In this document: positions 16,439-24,333 of the stretch, piece by piece | Layout of the letters: every line of letters begins with the position of its first letter | How positions within the stretch are numbered: position 1 is the first letter of the stretch | DNA from: Hyphomonadaceae bacterium | Lineage (GTDB): Bacteria > Pseudomonadota > Alphaproteobacteria > Caulobacterales > Aquidulcibacteraceae | DNA length: 64,000 bases | Assembly (NCBI GenBank): GCA_016791445.1 | Contig: JAEUMP010000016.1 | Span: forward strand, 248,001 to 312,000 | Direction of reading: 5' to 3' | Translations under genes and position numbers: made by a program | Notes under the pieces: generated by a model | Told to the model about the DNA's origin: nothing | Database searches by the model: none | The model's input: only the letters and a program-made list of their open reading frames with translations

Positions 16439-17475
16439 GCCTGAACCTCGCGAGCATGCATCGGACACGCGCCGAACTTGCCGGGACACAGACGTGCGCC
16501 CGTATCGCTGGCCACGCCTTGCGCATCATCAAGGGCGCGGCGCACCGCGGCGGCGAGACCGTCGATGAAGGCGTCGGCGACGCCGGGCGTGCGTGCGCGA
16601 AGATAGAAGGGGAGCGAGAGCGCGTGCGCCTTCTCCGCGTACTCGATGTCGAGTTCAACCAGCGTCTCGATGTGCTCCGACACGAAGGCGATGGGCGACA
16701 CGATCACGCCGACGCCGTCGCGGCCTGCTTCCTCGATGGAGTCTTCCGTCGACGGTCCGATCCATTGCAGCGGGCCCACGCGGGACTGATAGCAGGTGCG
16801 AAACTCCCAGTCCGGCGGCAACAGCGCGCGCACGGCGGCGACTGTCTGTTCCACCTGCCATTGATAGGGATCGCCGGCGTCGACCACGCGTTGCGGCAGG
16901 CCGTGGGCGGAGAAGAGCACGCGCGGCCTGGCGGGGGAGCCGCCCTGTTTCCAGACGGCGAGGATCGCGTCGGCGTGCGCACGCGCGACACCGGCGGCGG
17001 TTGGATAGCAGCACACCGTGCGCGACGGGCCGCGAAAGACCTTGCGCCAGACATCGTCGGCGGAGGCGGTCGTCGTCGTCGAAAACTGCGGATAGAGCGG
17101 CAGGAGCAGCGCCTCATCGGCGCCCCAGGCGCGCGCCGCATCGGCGGCGTCCCTCGCGAAGGGCTTCCAATAGCGCATCGCCATGAAGACGCGAAACGAA
17201 TGGGTGGTCGTAGGCGCGAGGCGCGCCTGCAACGCATCGAGCTGCGCCTGCGTCTCCGGAACGATCGGCGAGCCCCCGCCCATGAGCGCATAGTTCTTTC
17301 GGGCGCCGGGCGCGCGCGTCACCGAGATCAGCGTTGCAATGCCGAGACGCACCGGCGCCGGGGCCGTGATGATCCGCTTGTCGGCGAAGAGGTTGAACAG
17401 GAATGGACGCACGGCGTCCGGCCCGTCCGGCCCGCCGAGATTGAACAGGACGACCGCAACCTTGCGCGCGCTCAT
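16435..17475 (-). CDS. hemH: Ferrochelatase HemH
   Basis: HemH inserts Fe2+ into protoporphyrin IX. The 346-residue product shows VLFNLGGPD, the KNYALMGGGSPI segment, the active-site histidine in LFSAHGLPQ, and the conserved Glu region (FVSEHIETLVELDIEY). The C-terminus has a CX6C pair (CPGKFGAC), a candidate [2Fe-2S] ligand set of the type reported for the Caulobacter ferrochelatase. Both ends overlap neighbours by ATGA (hemE upstream, hemJ downstream), so the haem genes form a tightly coupled operon. Confidence 0.96.
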   Translation of the reverse strand: MSARKVAVVLFNLGGPDGPDAVRPFLFNLFADKRIITAPAPVRLGIATLISVTRAPGARKNYALMGGGSPIVPETQAQLDALQARLAPTTTHSFRVFMAMRYWKPFARDAADAARAWGADEALLLPLYPQFSTTTTASADDVWRKVFRGPSRTVCCYPTAAGVARAHADAILAVWKQGGSPARPRVLFSAHGLPQRVVDAGDPYQWQVEQTVAAVRALLPPDWEFRTCYQSRVGPLQWIGPSTEDSIEEAGRDGVGVIVSPIAFVSEHIETLVELDIEYAEKAHALSLPFYLRARTPGVADAFIDGLAAAVRRALDDAQGVASDTGARLCPGKFGACPMHAREVQA

Positions 17476-18524
17476 GCGGCGCTCGCCTTCACCGCGGCCA
17501 CGAGTTCCGCCACGTGCTCCGGTTTGGCCTCGGGCGTGATGCCGTGCCCGAGATTGAAGATGTGCGGCCGGTCCTCGAACGCCGCCAGCACCTTGGCCAC
17601 GCCATCCCGGAGCGGCTGTCCGCCGAGAACAAGCAGCTGCGGGTCCAGATTGCCTTGCAGCGCCATCTCCTTCGGCACGAAGGCGCGCAAACGCGAGACC
17701 GGCACGCTGGTGTCGAGGCCGAGGGCGTTCACGCCGGTCTCCGCCGCATAACGGGGATAGTGGAGGCCTGCGCCCCTGGGGAAACCGATAACCGGCTGGG
17801 TCACGCCAAGCGCGCGCAAACGCTTCACGAGCGCCGTGGTCGGTTTGAGGACGACCCGTTCGAACAGCGACTCCGAGAGGCCCTCCGCCCAGCTTTCGAA
17901 GATCTGCAGCACCTCTGCGCCCGCCTTGGCCTGCGCTTCGAGGTGACGCGCCGTCGCCTCGACGAGGAGTTCGAGCAGGGCATCGACTTCTTCCGGTCGC
18001 TCATAGGCGCCGCGCCGGGAGCGGTCCTTCTCGCCGCCCTGGCCCTGAAGCATGTAGGTCGCGACCGTCCACGGCGACCCGGCGAAACCGATCAGCGTGA
18101 CAGGGGCGGGCAGGGCCTTGGAGAGGCGGTCCACGGTCTCGTAGACAGGGGCGAGACGCTGGATGGCGCGCTCCACGTCCTCGAAGCGCCAGTTGGTCTC
18201 GTCCAGCAGGGGCGGGAGCCTCGGGCCTTCGCCTTCGAGGAACTCCACCTTGCGGCCCAGCGCGTCGGGAATGACGAGGATGTCCGAGAAGAGGATCGCC
18301 GCATCCAGATCGAACCGGCGCAGGGGCTGCAGGACCGCCTCAGCCGCCAGGGACGGGGCGTAACAGAAATCGAGGAAGGTCTTCGCCTGCGCCCTGATTT
18401 CCCGGTACTCCGGCAGATAGCGACCGGCCTGACGCATGATCCAGATCGGGGGCGTCTCGAGCCTTTCCCCCGCCAGGACGCGAAGGAGTCGTTTGGTCCC
18501 GACCAAGGAAGAATCAATCGTCAT
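17472..18524 (-). CDS. hemE: Uroporphyrinogen decarboxylase HemE
   Basis: HemE converts uroporphyrinogen III to coproporphyrinogen III. The product has 350 residues. The N-terminal signature PPIWIMRQAGRYLPEYR and the GFAGSPWTVATYMLQG motif are intact, and the C-terminus (FNLGHGITPEAKPEHV) is normal. In Caulobacter the hemE promoter lies inside the chromosomal origin. The same arrangement (hemE leaving one side of a gene-free gap, ppsR the other) is present here. Confidence 0.97.
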   Translation of the reverse strand: MTIDSSLVGTKRLLRVLAGERLETPPIWIMRQAGRYLPEYREIRAQAKTFLDFCYAPSLAAEAVLQPLRRFDLDAAILFSDILVIPDALGRKVEFLEGEGPRLPPLLDETNWRFEDVERAIQRLAPVYETVDRLSKALPAPVTLIGFAGSPWTVATYMLQGQGGEKDRSRRGAYERPEEVDALLELLVEATARHLEAQAKAGAEVLQIFESWAEGLSESLFERVVLKPTTALVKRLRALGVTQPVIGFPRGAGLHYPRYAAETGVNALGLDTSVPVSRLRAFVPKEMALQGNLDPQLLVLGGQPLRDGVAKVLAAFEDRPHIFNLGHGITPEAKPEHVAELVAAVKASAA

Positions 18525-18581
18525 GAATCCTCTAGAAGATAGATGATGGTTGTTAGGGAGTCGGTAACCGTGAGAACCGCC

Positions 18582-18590
18582 TCTTCCACA
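18582..18590 (+). promoter_or_regulatory. DnaA-box-like TCTTCCACA
   Basis: It matches 7 of 9 bases of TTATCCACA and lies near the hemE side of the candidate origin. It is weak alone and supported by the company of two better boxes. Confidence 0.4.
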
Positions 18591-18682
18591 GGATGTCCAA
18601 TGGAGCGCTCAGGGCCCGATGGCGCAATGTGGCATGAAGGGCAAGGCGCGCGGCGTTTTTTGCGGTTTTCTTCCCGGCCGGG

Positions 18683-18691
18683 TCATTCACA
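18683..18691 (+). promoter_or_regulatory. DnaA-box-like TCATTCACA
   Basis: It matches 8 of 9 bases of TTATNCACA and lies in the middle of the candidate origin, just after the T-rich stretch. Confidence 0.5.
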
Positions 18692-18789
18692 TTCGGCGTG
18701 GTGAGCAGCGTGTGGGAGCGGGTTGCACAGAAGGGGAGAAAGCCGGCCTCCCCACGCCGCGCCGCGCCTCCAACCGGGTTTCTGACTCC

Positions 18790-18798
18790 TTTTCCACA
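18790..18798 (+). promoter_or_regulatory. DnaA-box-like TTTTCCACA
   Basis: It matches 8 of 9 bases of TTATCCACA. It lies 44 bases before ppsR, next to a GANTC site at 18784. Confidence 0.55.
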
Positions 18799-18841
18799 GC
18801 CTCTGTGAGCAGAGCCGCCGACTGGTGTAAGTACGCCTGAC

Positions 18842-19672
18842 ATGACGCCCAAGATCGGTACCTATTTCAACGTCCACCTCGTCTCCGACTCCACTGGCGA
18901 AACGCTGGCAGGGGTCATGCGGGCCTCGTGCGCGCAGTTCGACAACATCCTGCCCATCGAACACTCCTACTATCTGGTGCGCTCAACCCGCCAGCTCGAG
19001 CGCGTGCTGCGCGAGATCGAGAACGCGCCCGGCGTGGTGATGTTCACCCTGTCGAACGACGAAATGCGCGAGCGGCTGGAAGTGCGCTGCAAGGAGCTTG
19101 GCATGGCCTGCGTCGCCGTGCTTGACCCGGTGCTTGATTCGCTCAGCCGCTATCTGGGGCAGGAACTGAACCATCGCATCGGCGCGGGCCGGGTGCTGGA
19201 TGCCGACTATTTCCGCCGCATCGATGCGCTGAACTACGCGATGGCGCATGATGACGGGCAGCTGCAGCGGGAATTCCACGACAGCGACGTCGTGCTCGTC
19301 GGCGTCAGCCGGACGTCGAAAACGCCGACCTGCGTCTATCTCGCGAACCGCGGCGTGAAAGCTGCGAACGTGCCGATCGTGCCGCATATTCCATTGCCGC
19401 AATCGCTCTTCGAACCGGATGCGCCGCTGATCGTGGGGCTGATGGTGTCGGCGGATCGCCTCATCAATGTGCGGCGCAATCGACTCGCGACGATGAAGGA
19501 GACGCGCGAGACGTCCTATGTGGACGAGGCGGCGGTGCGCGCGGAAATCCTGCATGCGCAGAAGGTGTTCGAGCGGGAAGGGTGGCCGGTGATCGACGTG
19601 ACGCGGCGTTCCGTCGAGGAGACCGCCGCCGCCGTGCTCAATCTCATCGCGGAGCGTCGTCGTGACGTCTGA
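18842..19672 (+). CDS. ppsR: Pyruvate, phosphate dikinase / PEP synthase regulatory protein
   Basis: This DUF299 bifunctional kinase/phosphorylase controls PPDK or PEP synthase by reversible threonine phosphorylation. The product has 276 residues. The N-terminal HLVSDSTGET signature is present, and the nucleotide-binding GVSRTSKTPTC motif lies around residues 156-166. Its homologue (RP001 type) borders the origin in Caulobacter and Rickettsia. The ATG lacks a clear Shine-Dalgarno sequence. The 3' end overlaps maf by 11 bases. Confidence 0.93.
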   Translation: MTPKIGTYFNVHLVSDSTGETLAGVMRASCAQFDNILPIEHSYYLVRSTRQLERVLREIENAPGVVMFTLSNDEMRERLEVRCKELGMACVAVLDPVLDSLSRYLGQELNHRIGAGRVLDADYFRRIDALNYAMAHDDGQLQREFHDSDVVLVGVSRTSKTPTCVYLANRGVKAANVPIVPHIPLPQSLFEPDAPLIVGLMVSADRLINVRRNRLATMKETRETSYVDEAAVRAEILHAQKVFEREGWPVIDVTRRSVEETAAAVLNLIAERRRDV

Positions 19673-20258
19673 GATCGTACTGGCTTCAGGCAGCGCGATC
19701 CGCGCGAAAATGCTGACCGATGCGGGCGTGCGCTTCGTGGTCGACAAACCGCGCGTGGACGAGGATGCCGTGAAGCTCTCGCTGCGCGCGGAGAAGCTGA
19801 AGCCACGCGACCAGGCCGACATGCTGGCGCAGGTGAAGGCGCTGTCGGTGTCGCAGCGGCGCGGCGGGCTGGTGATCGGCGCGGATTCGATGGTCGCGCT
19901 GGGTGACGAGGTGCTGGACAAACCGCCGACGCTCGCCGCCGCGAAGGAACACCTGCGCGCGATGAGCGGGAAGACGCACACGCTTATTTCTGCGGCGGTG
20001 GTGGCGCGGGACGGCGCGCCGGTCTGGCGTCACATCATGGCGCCGCGTCTGAAGATGCGCGTGCTGAGCGATGGCTTCATCGACGATTATCTCGCGCAGG
20101 TCGGCGAAGCGGCGACGCAGAGCGTGGGCGCTTATCAGCTTGAAGGCCTCGGCGCGCAGCTCTTCGAAAGCGTGGAGGGCGATTTCTTCGCCGTGCTCGG
20201 CCTGCCGCTGCTGCCATTGCTCGCTTATTTACGGGAGCAGGGGGCGATGCCGCGATGA
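19662..20258 (+). CDS. maf: Maf-family nucleoside triphosphate pyrophosphatase
   Basis: The 198-residue Maf/YhdE/YceF-type enzyme hydrolyses (modified) nucleoside triphosphates to monophosphates. The N-terminal motif is [12 protein letters not shown], with [16 protein letters not shown] as the central metal/nucleotide motif. The start is a GTG inside the end of ppsR, and the stop overlaps aroE as ATGA. The family is clear; whether it prefers dTTP/UTP or other nucleotides is not. Confidence 0.92.
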   Translation: MTSEIVLASGSAIRAKMLTDAGVRFVVDKPRVDEDAVKLSLRAEKLKPRDQADMLAQVKALSVSQRRGGLVIGADSMVALGDEVLDKPPTLAAAKEHLRAMSGKTHTLISAAVVARDGAPVWRHIMAPRLKMRVLSDGFIDDYLAQVGEAATQSVGAYQLEGLGAQLFESVEGDFFAVLGLPLLPLLAYLREQGAMPR

Positions 20259-21697
20259 TCATCACCGGACGCACAAAAGTCCTCGCGCTCTTCGGAAATC
20301 CCGTCGCGCATTCGCTGTCGCCGCAGATGCATGCGGGCTGGATCGCCGATCACAAGCTCGATGCTGTGTATGTAGCGCTGCCGCTGGAAGCGAAGACAGC
20401 CGACGCGACCATGAAAGCGCTGAAGGGCGTGGGCTTTCACGGCGCCAATGTCACTGTGCCGTTCAAAGATGCGGCGGCGGCGGCGGCGGACTGGCAGGAC
20501 GAAGCCGCCCTCGATCTCGGCGCGGCGAACATGCTGCAATGGCATGACGGCGATCTCTTCGCCGCGAATACGGACGCGCCCGGTTTCGTCGCCGCACTCG
20601 ATGAGCAGGCGCCGGACTGGAAGGCCCGCGTGAAACGCGCGCTTGTCATCGGCGCCGGCGGCGCGGCGAAGGCGATTGCGTACGGACTCGCGAAAGCCGG
20701 CGTGGCGCACATCGACATCGTTAACCGCTCCGTCGCGCGCGGCGCGGAGACTGCAACTGCGGTGGCGCCAAGCGCGCACTCCGTCGCCGCACGTCCGTGG
20801 AGCGAACTCGGCGCCGCGTTCGCAGAAGCGGACCTCATCGTCAATGCGACGACGCTCGGCATGGTCGGCAAGGATCGCGCTGAATGGCCGATGGATCAGG
20901 CGAAGGACGGCGCCATCGTCGCCGACGCCGTTTATGCGCCGCTCGAAACCGATCTCCTGCGCCTGGCGCGTGCGCGGGGGCTCGATGTCGTCGATGGCCT
21001 CGCCATGCTGATCCATCAGGGCGCGCTCTCGTTCCAGCGCTGGTTCGAGATTGCGCCTGACACCAAGAAGGCGCGCGAGCGTCTGATGGCGATCCTCGGA
21101 GCGCGCATGAAACTGATCGGTCTCACCGGCTCCATCGGCATGGGCAAGAGCGCCACCGCGCAGATGTTCCGGGACGAAGGCGTGCGCGTCTATGACGCCG
21201 ACGCCGCCGTGCACGCGATCTACGAGAAGGGCGGGGCGGCGGTCGCGCCGGTGGAGGCGGCGTTTCCGGGCGTGGTCGTCAATGGCGCCATCGACCGCAC
21301 GCTTCTCTCCAAGGCCGTGCTCGATGATGCGGAGGCGCTGAAAAAGCTCGAAGGCATCGTGCATCCTCTCATCGCGCAGTTGCAGCTCAATTTCCTGTCG
21401 GAAGCCCGCGCCGCCGGCGCCGATCTCGTCGTGCTCGATATTCCGCTGCTGTTCGAGAAGGGCGGGGACAAGCGGGTGGATTCCATCGTCGTCGTCTCCG
21501 CCCCGGCGGATGTGCAGCGCGAGCGGGTGCTCGCCCGGCCCGGCATGTCTCCCGAGAAATTCGAGGCGATCCTCGCCAAACAGACGCCCGACGCCGAAAA
21601 ACGCGAACGCGCCCACCACGTGATCGAGACAGGGCAGGGCTTCGACCACGCCCGCGCGCAGGTCCGTTCGGTGCTGGACGCCCTGCGCAAATCTTAA
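20255..21697 (+). CDS. aroE-coaE: Fused shikimate dehydrogenase - dephospho-CoA kinase (AroE-CoaE)
   Basis: A single 480-codon frame encodes two normally separate enzymes. Residues 1-284 are Aro[17 protein letters not shown] with the catalytic Lys, NTDAPGFV, the NADP loop GAGGAAKA, and NATTLGM. Residues 285-480 are CoaE: P-loop [18 protein letters not shown], and the [11 protein letters not shown] segment. The expected CoaE initiator Met is residue 285 (21107-21109). No stop separates them, although a TGA overlaps that ATG in the +1 frame. That is the usual ATGA pattern of this region, so a one-base indel (sequencing or mutation) could have created the fusion. Both halves look intact. Confidence 0.85.
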   Translation: MIITGRTKVLALFGNPVAHSLSPQMHAGWIADHKLDAVYVALPLEAKTADATMKALKGVGFHGANVTVPFKDAAAAAADWQDEAALDLGAANMLQWHDGDLFAANTDAPGFVAALDEQAPDWKARVKRALVIGAGGAAKAIAYGLAKAGVAHIDIVNRSVARGAETATAVAPSAHSVAARPWSELGAAFAEADLIVNATTLGMVGKDRAEWPMDQAKDGAIVADAVYAPLETDLLRLARARGLDVVDGLAMLIHQGALSFQRWFEIAPDTKKARERLMAILGARMKLIGLTGSIGMGKSATAQMFRDEGVRVYDADAAVHAIYEKGGAAVAPVEAAFPGVVVNGAIDRTLLSKAVLDDAEALKKLEGIVHPLIAQLQLNFLSEARAAGADLVVLDIPLLFEKGGDKRVDSIVVVSAPADVQRERVLARPGMSPEKFEAILAKQTPDAEKRERAHHVIETGQGFDHARAQVRSVLDALRKS

Positions 21698-21709
21698 TAC
21701 GCGGGGTCC

Positions 21710-22441
21710 ATGCGCGAAGTCGTCTTCGATACCGAAACCACCGGCCGAGACCCCGACACCGGCGACCGCATCGTCGAAGTCGCGTGCGTCGAGCTGATCA
21801 ACTATCTGCCCACAGGCAAGACGTTCCACCGCTACATCAATCCGCAGCGCGACGTGCCGGAAGAAGTGGTGAAGGTCCACGGCCTCACCACGCGCTTTCT
21901 CAGCGACAAGAAGGTCTTCGGCGACCCCGACATTGTCGATGCGCTGTTCGATTTCTTCGAGGACAGCCCGATCGTCGCGCACAATGCGGAGTTCGACCGC
22001 AAGTTCCTGAATGCAGAGCTGATCCGCCTCGGCCGTCCGATCCTGGAAATGGATCGCTACATCGACAGCCTGAAGATCGCGCGCGCGCTGTTTCCCGGCG
22101 CCGCCAATTCGCTCGATGCGCTCAGCCGCCGCTTCCAGCTCGACAAGCTGGGTTTCGATCTCGCCAAGCGCAAAGGCGCCGGCGGCCACGGCGCGTTGAT
22201 CGACACCAAGATGCTGGCGGAGGTCTATCTCCAGCTGCGCGGCGGGCGGGAGCGCAAGCTTTCCTTCGAGGCCGAAAAACCGACCATGGATGCGAGCGGC
22301 GCGCCGCTGCCGCAGTTCGAGCGCCGCCCGCAACGTCCGACGCCGCTGGCGCGGGTCGCCCGCGCTGACGAGCTCGCTGCGCACGAGGCCTTCATCGCCG
22401 AGATCGGGGAAAAGGCGCTCTGGAAAAACATCGCCGGCTGA
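21710..22441 (+). CDS. dnaQ: DNA polymerase III epsilon subunit (proofreading 3'-5' exonuclease)
   Basis: The 243-residue proofreading subunit has Exo I FDTETTGRDP, Exo II HNAEFDRKFL and Exo III HGALIDTKML, the DEDDh type. The C-terminal tail beyond about residue 180 is where the alpha subunit binds. It follows the aroE-coaE gene after 12 bases, the conserved order near alphaproteobacterial origins. Confidence 0.95.
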   Translation: MREVVFDTETTGRDPDTGDRIVEVACVELINYLPTGKTFHRYINPQRDVPEEVVKVHGLTTRFLSDKKVFGDPDIVDALFDFFEDSPIVAHNAEFDRKFLNAELIRLGRPILEMDRYIDSLKIARALFPGAANSLDALSRRFQLDKLGFDLAKRKGAGGHGALIDTKMLAEVYLQLRGGRERKLSFEAEKPTMDASGAPLPQFERRPQRPTPLARVARADELAAHEAFIAEIGEKALWKNIAG

Positions 22442-22455
22442 CCCCGGCGGAGGCC

Positions 22456-22950
22456 TCAAGCCGGGGGCGGCGCGCCGTTCTTGCCCTGCCGGTCACGCAA
22501 TTGTGCGCGGTAGAGGGCGGCGAAGTCGATCGGGTCGATCAAGAGGGGCGGGTAGCCGCCTTCGCGCGTCACTTCCGCCAGCAGGCGACGGCTGAACGGG
22601 AACAGGAGCCGCGGGCACTCGATGAGCAGCAGCGGCTCCACGTCTTCCGTCGGCACGTTCACGAACTGGAAGACGCCCGAATAGACGAGCTCCGTGATGA
22701 ACATCACGTCCTCGCCGCGCATGGCCTTGGCGCCGATGCGGAGGTCCACCTCATAAGCCTCGCCGTCCTGCAGAGGCCGGGCGTTCACGTCGATTCCCAT
22801 GTCGATCGCGGGCGCGGCCTCGCCCTGGCGCACGCCGGCGGCGGCGGTCGGGTTCTCGAATGACAGGTCTTTCACATACTGCGCGAGGACGCGGAGATGC
22901 GGGGTGTCCTGCGCAGGTTGACCGTTGTCTGGGCCGCCCGGGTTCGACAT
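22456..22950 (-). CDS. secB: Protein-export chaperone SecB
   Basis: SecB is the tetrameric chaperone that keeps preproteins unfolded and hands them to SecA. The product has 164 residues. The family core is clear: LRVLAQYVKDLSFENP at the N-terminus and CPRLLFPFSRRLLAEVTREGGYPPLLIDPIDF in the C-terminal half. The ATG at 22950 has AAGG just upstream. It is convergent with dnaQ and divergent from the Tim44-like gene, the common arrangement in Caulobacterales. Confidence 0.95.
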   Translation of the reverse strand: MSNPGGPDNGQPAQDTPHLRVLAQYVKDLSFENPTAAAGVRQGEAAPAIDMGIDVNARPLQDGEAYEVDLRIGAKAMRGEDVMFITELVYSGVFQFVNVPTEDVEPLLLIECPRLLFPFSRRLLAEVTREGGYPPLLIDPIDFAALYRAQLRDRQGKNGAPPPA

Positions 22951-23165
22951 GCCTTGCTCTCGAATGCTGGAACCTGATGAGGGCCTGCGGGCTAACATGC
23001 GTCGGAGGGGGTCGCAACAGCGGGTGGCGGCCCGGTCGCCGCCGGGGCCGGGCGCCGCCATGGCGCGCATGGTCGCGGCGTTTCCCCATTGCCGCATACA
23101 CACTGGCGCCGCATCCCGGTGCGCACTATCTGTGAGTGTCTTGCAACGCATTTGGAGCAAAGCCG

Positions 23166-23771
23166 GTGTCCAGGGAGCTGATCGAAGTCCTGATCCTCGC
23201 GGCCGTCGCCGTGATCGTGATCGGTCGATTCTTCAGCGTGCTCGGCCAGCGCCGCGGTTCGGACCGCCCGGCTGCGCCGCCTGAGCCGCGCCCCGCGACC
23301 GTCGACGCCGGCGCGGCCTCCCAGCCCTACGCCCCGCCGACGCCGGCGCAGACTGCGCCCGCTGCTTCAGTCGGCGTCGCGTCCATCCTGGCGGTCGATC
23401 CGTCCTTCGACCCGTCTTCCTTCGTTGGCGGCGCGCGCGCGGCCTATGAGATGATCGTCACCGCATTCGCTTCCGGCGATCGCGCGACGCTCGGCCCGCT
23501 GCTGAGCCCGCGCGTGTTCGAGTCCTATTCGAAAGCGATCGATGATCGTGAAGCGAGCGGCGGCGCCGGCCCCGAACTCGTGCGGCTCAAGACGGCGGAA
23601 ATCGTCGACGCCCGCGTCGAGGACAACATCGCCCGCGTGGCGGTGCGCTTCGAAGCTGAACTCGCGGAAGGCGCCTATGGCCTGCGCGAGACGAAGGAGC
23701 GCTGGACGTTCGAGCGCGACGTCCGCTCGCGCGATCCGAACTGGCGCCTCGCCGGCGTCGCGCAAGCCTGA
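23166..23771 (+). CDS. Tim44/TimA-type membrane protein
   Basis: The 201-residue protein has an N-terminal membrane helix (LIEVLILAAVAVIVIGRFFSVLG), a proline/alanine-rich linker (about 30-75) and a C-terminal Tim44-like domain (FVGGARAAYEMIVTAFASGDRATLGPLLSPRVFESY). Bacterial TimA-type proteins sit at the inner membrane next to secB, as here. The start is GTG with GGAG 8 bases upstream. The membrane-bound lytic transglycosylase gene often found between it and the Smr gene is absent. Confidence 0.88.
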   Translation: MSRELIEVLILAAVAVIVIGRFFSVLGQRRGSDRPAAPPEPRPATVDAGAASQPYAPPTPAQTAPAASVGVASILAVDPSFDPSSFVGGARAAYEMIVTAFASGDRATLGPLLSPRVFESYSKAIDDREASGGAGPELVRLKTAEIVDARVEDNIARVAVRFEAELAEGAYGLRETKERWTFERDVRSRDPNWRLAGVAQA

Positions 23772-23780
23772 GCGTGAGCG

Positions 23781-24329
23781 ATGAGCCGCCCGCCGAAGAA
23801 GGGCGGCCTCTCTCCTGAAGAAGAGGAACTCTGGCGCAAGGTGACGCGCATGGTGCGCCCGCTTGCGCGGCGCAGTGCGACGGTCGTGCGCAAGCAGCAA
23901 GTCACGCCGCCATCCAAGCCGATCACGATCCGCGCACCGATCGCAGCCCCGACGCCTGGAATTGCGACGGCGAAGAAGCCGGCGCCGGGGACGCTCGCCG
24001 ATCGGTCTCCGGAAAAGCGCGTGCGGCGCGGCAAGCTCGATGTGGGCGCGAAACTCGATCTGCACGGCTTCACGCAGGAGGAGGCGCGGGGCGCGCTGAT
24101 GCGCTTCCTGCTGCATGCGCGTGCGGACAATGTGCGTGTTGCGCTGGTGGTGACGGGGAAGGGCGGACGACTGCGCTCCGGTGAAACGGCGCCGGGCGTG
24201 CTGAAGCAGCGCTTGCCCGAATGGCTCGCGGGCGCCGACTTGAGGCCGCTCGTTTCCGGGTATGCGGAGGCGCACCAGCGCCACGGCGGCGGCGGCGCGT
24301 ACTATGTTTTTCTGAAAGCGGGCGACTGA
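23781..24329 (+). CDS. Smr-domain protein
   Basis: The 182-residue protein has an unstructured basic N-terminus and a C-terminal Smr domain: LDLHGFTQEEARGALMRFL followed by VTGKGGRLRSGETAPGVLK. Smr domains are nicking endonucleases or RNA-cleaving modules related to MutS2. It follows the Tim44-like gene by nine bases and is probably co-transcribed. The cellular role in this group is not established. Confidence 0.9.
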   Translation: MSRPPKKGGLSPEEEELWRKVTRMVRPLARRSATVVRKQQVTPPSKPITIRAPIAAPTPGIATAKKPAPGTLADRSPEKRVRRGKLDVGAKLDLHGFTQEEARGALMRFLLHARADNVRVALVVTGKGGRLRSGETAPGVLKQRLPEWLAGADLRPLVSGYAEAHQRHGGGGAYYVFLKAGD

Positions 24330-24333
24330 CCGA

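Larger units (their letters stand above)
18525..18841. other. Candidate chromosomal replication origin (oriC) between hemE and ppsR
   Basis: This 317-bp gene-free gap between divergent hemE and ppsR is the position of Cori in Caulobacter and of several other alphaproteobacterial origins. It holds three DnaA-box-like sequences (18582, 18683, 18790), CcrM-type GANTC sites at 18525, 18558 and 18784 (two more lie just inside hemE), and a T-rich stretch (18656-18672). The parS-like sites are 11-14 kb away. No canonical CtrA site (TTAA-N7-TTAA) is present. The call is inferred from synteny and boxes, not from measured skew. Confidence 0.7.

Noticed and set aside
18553-18852. 99-codon minus-strand frame in the hemE-ppsR gap
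   Set aside because: It overlaps the candidate origin and the ppsR start and has no motif or ribosome site. It is most likely a chance open frame.
20225-22459. 744-codon open frame on the minus strand opposite aroE-coaE and dnaQ
   Set aside because: It is a shadow of strongly coding plus-strand genes. Its product is Arg/His-rich and has no family motif.
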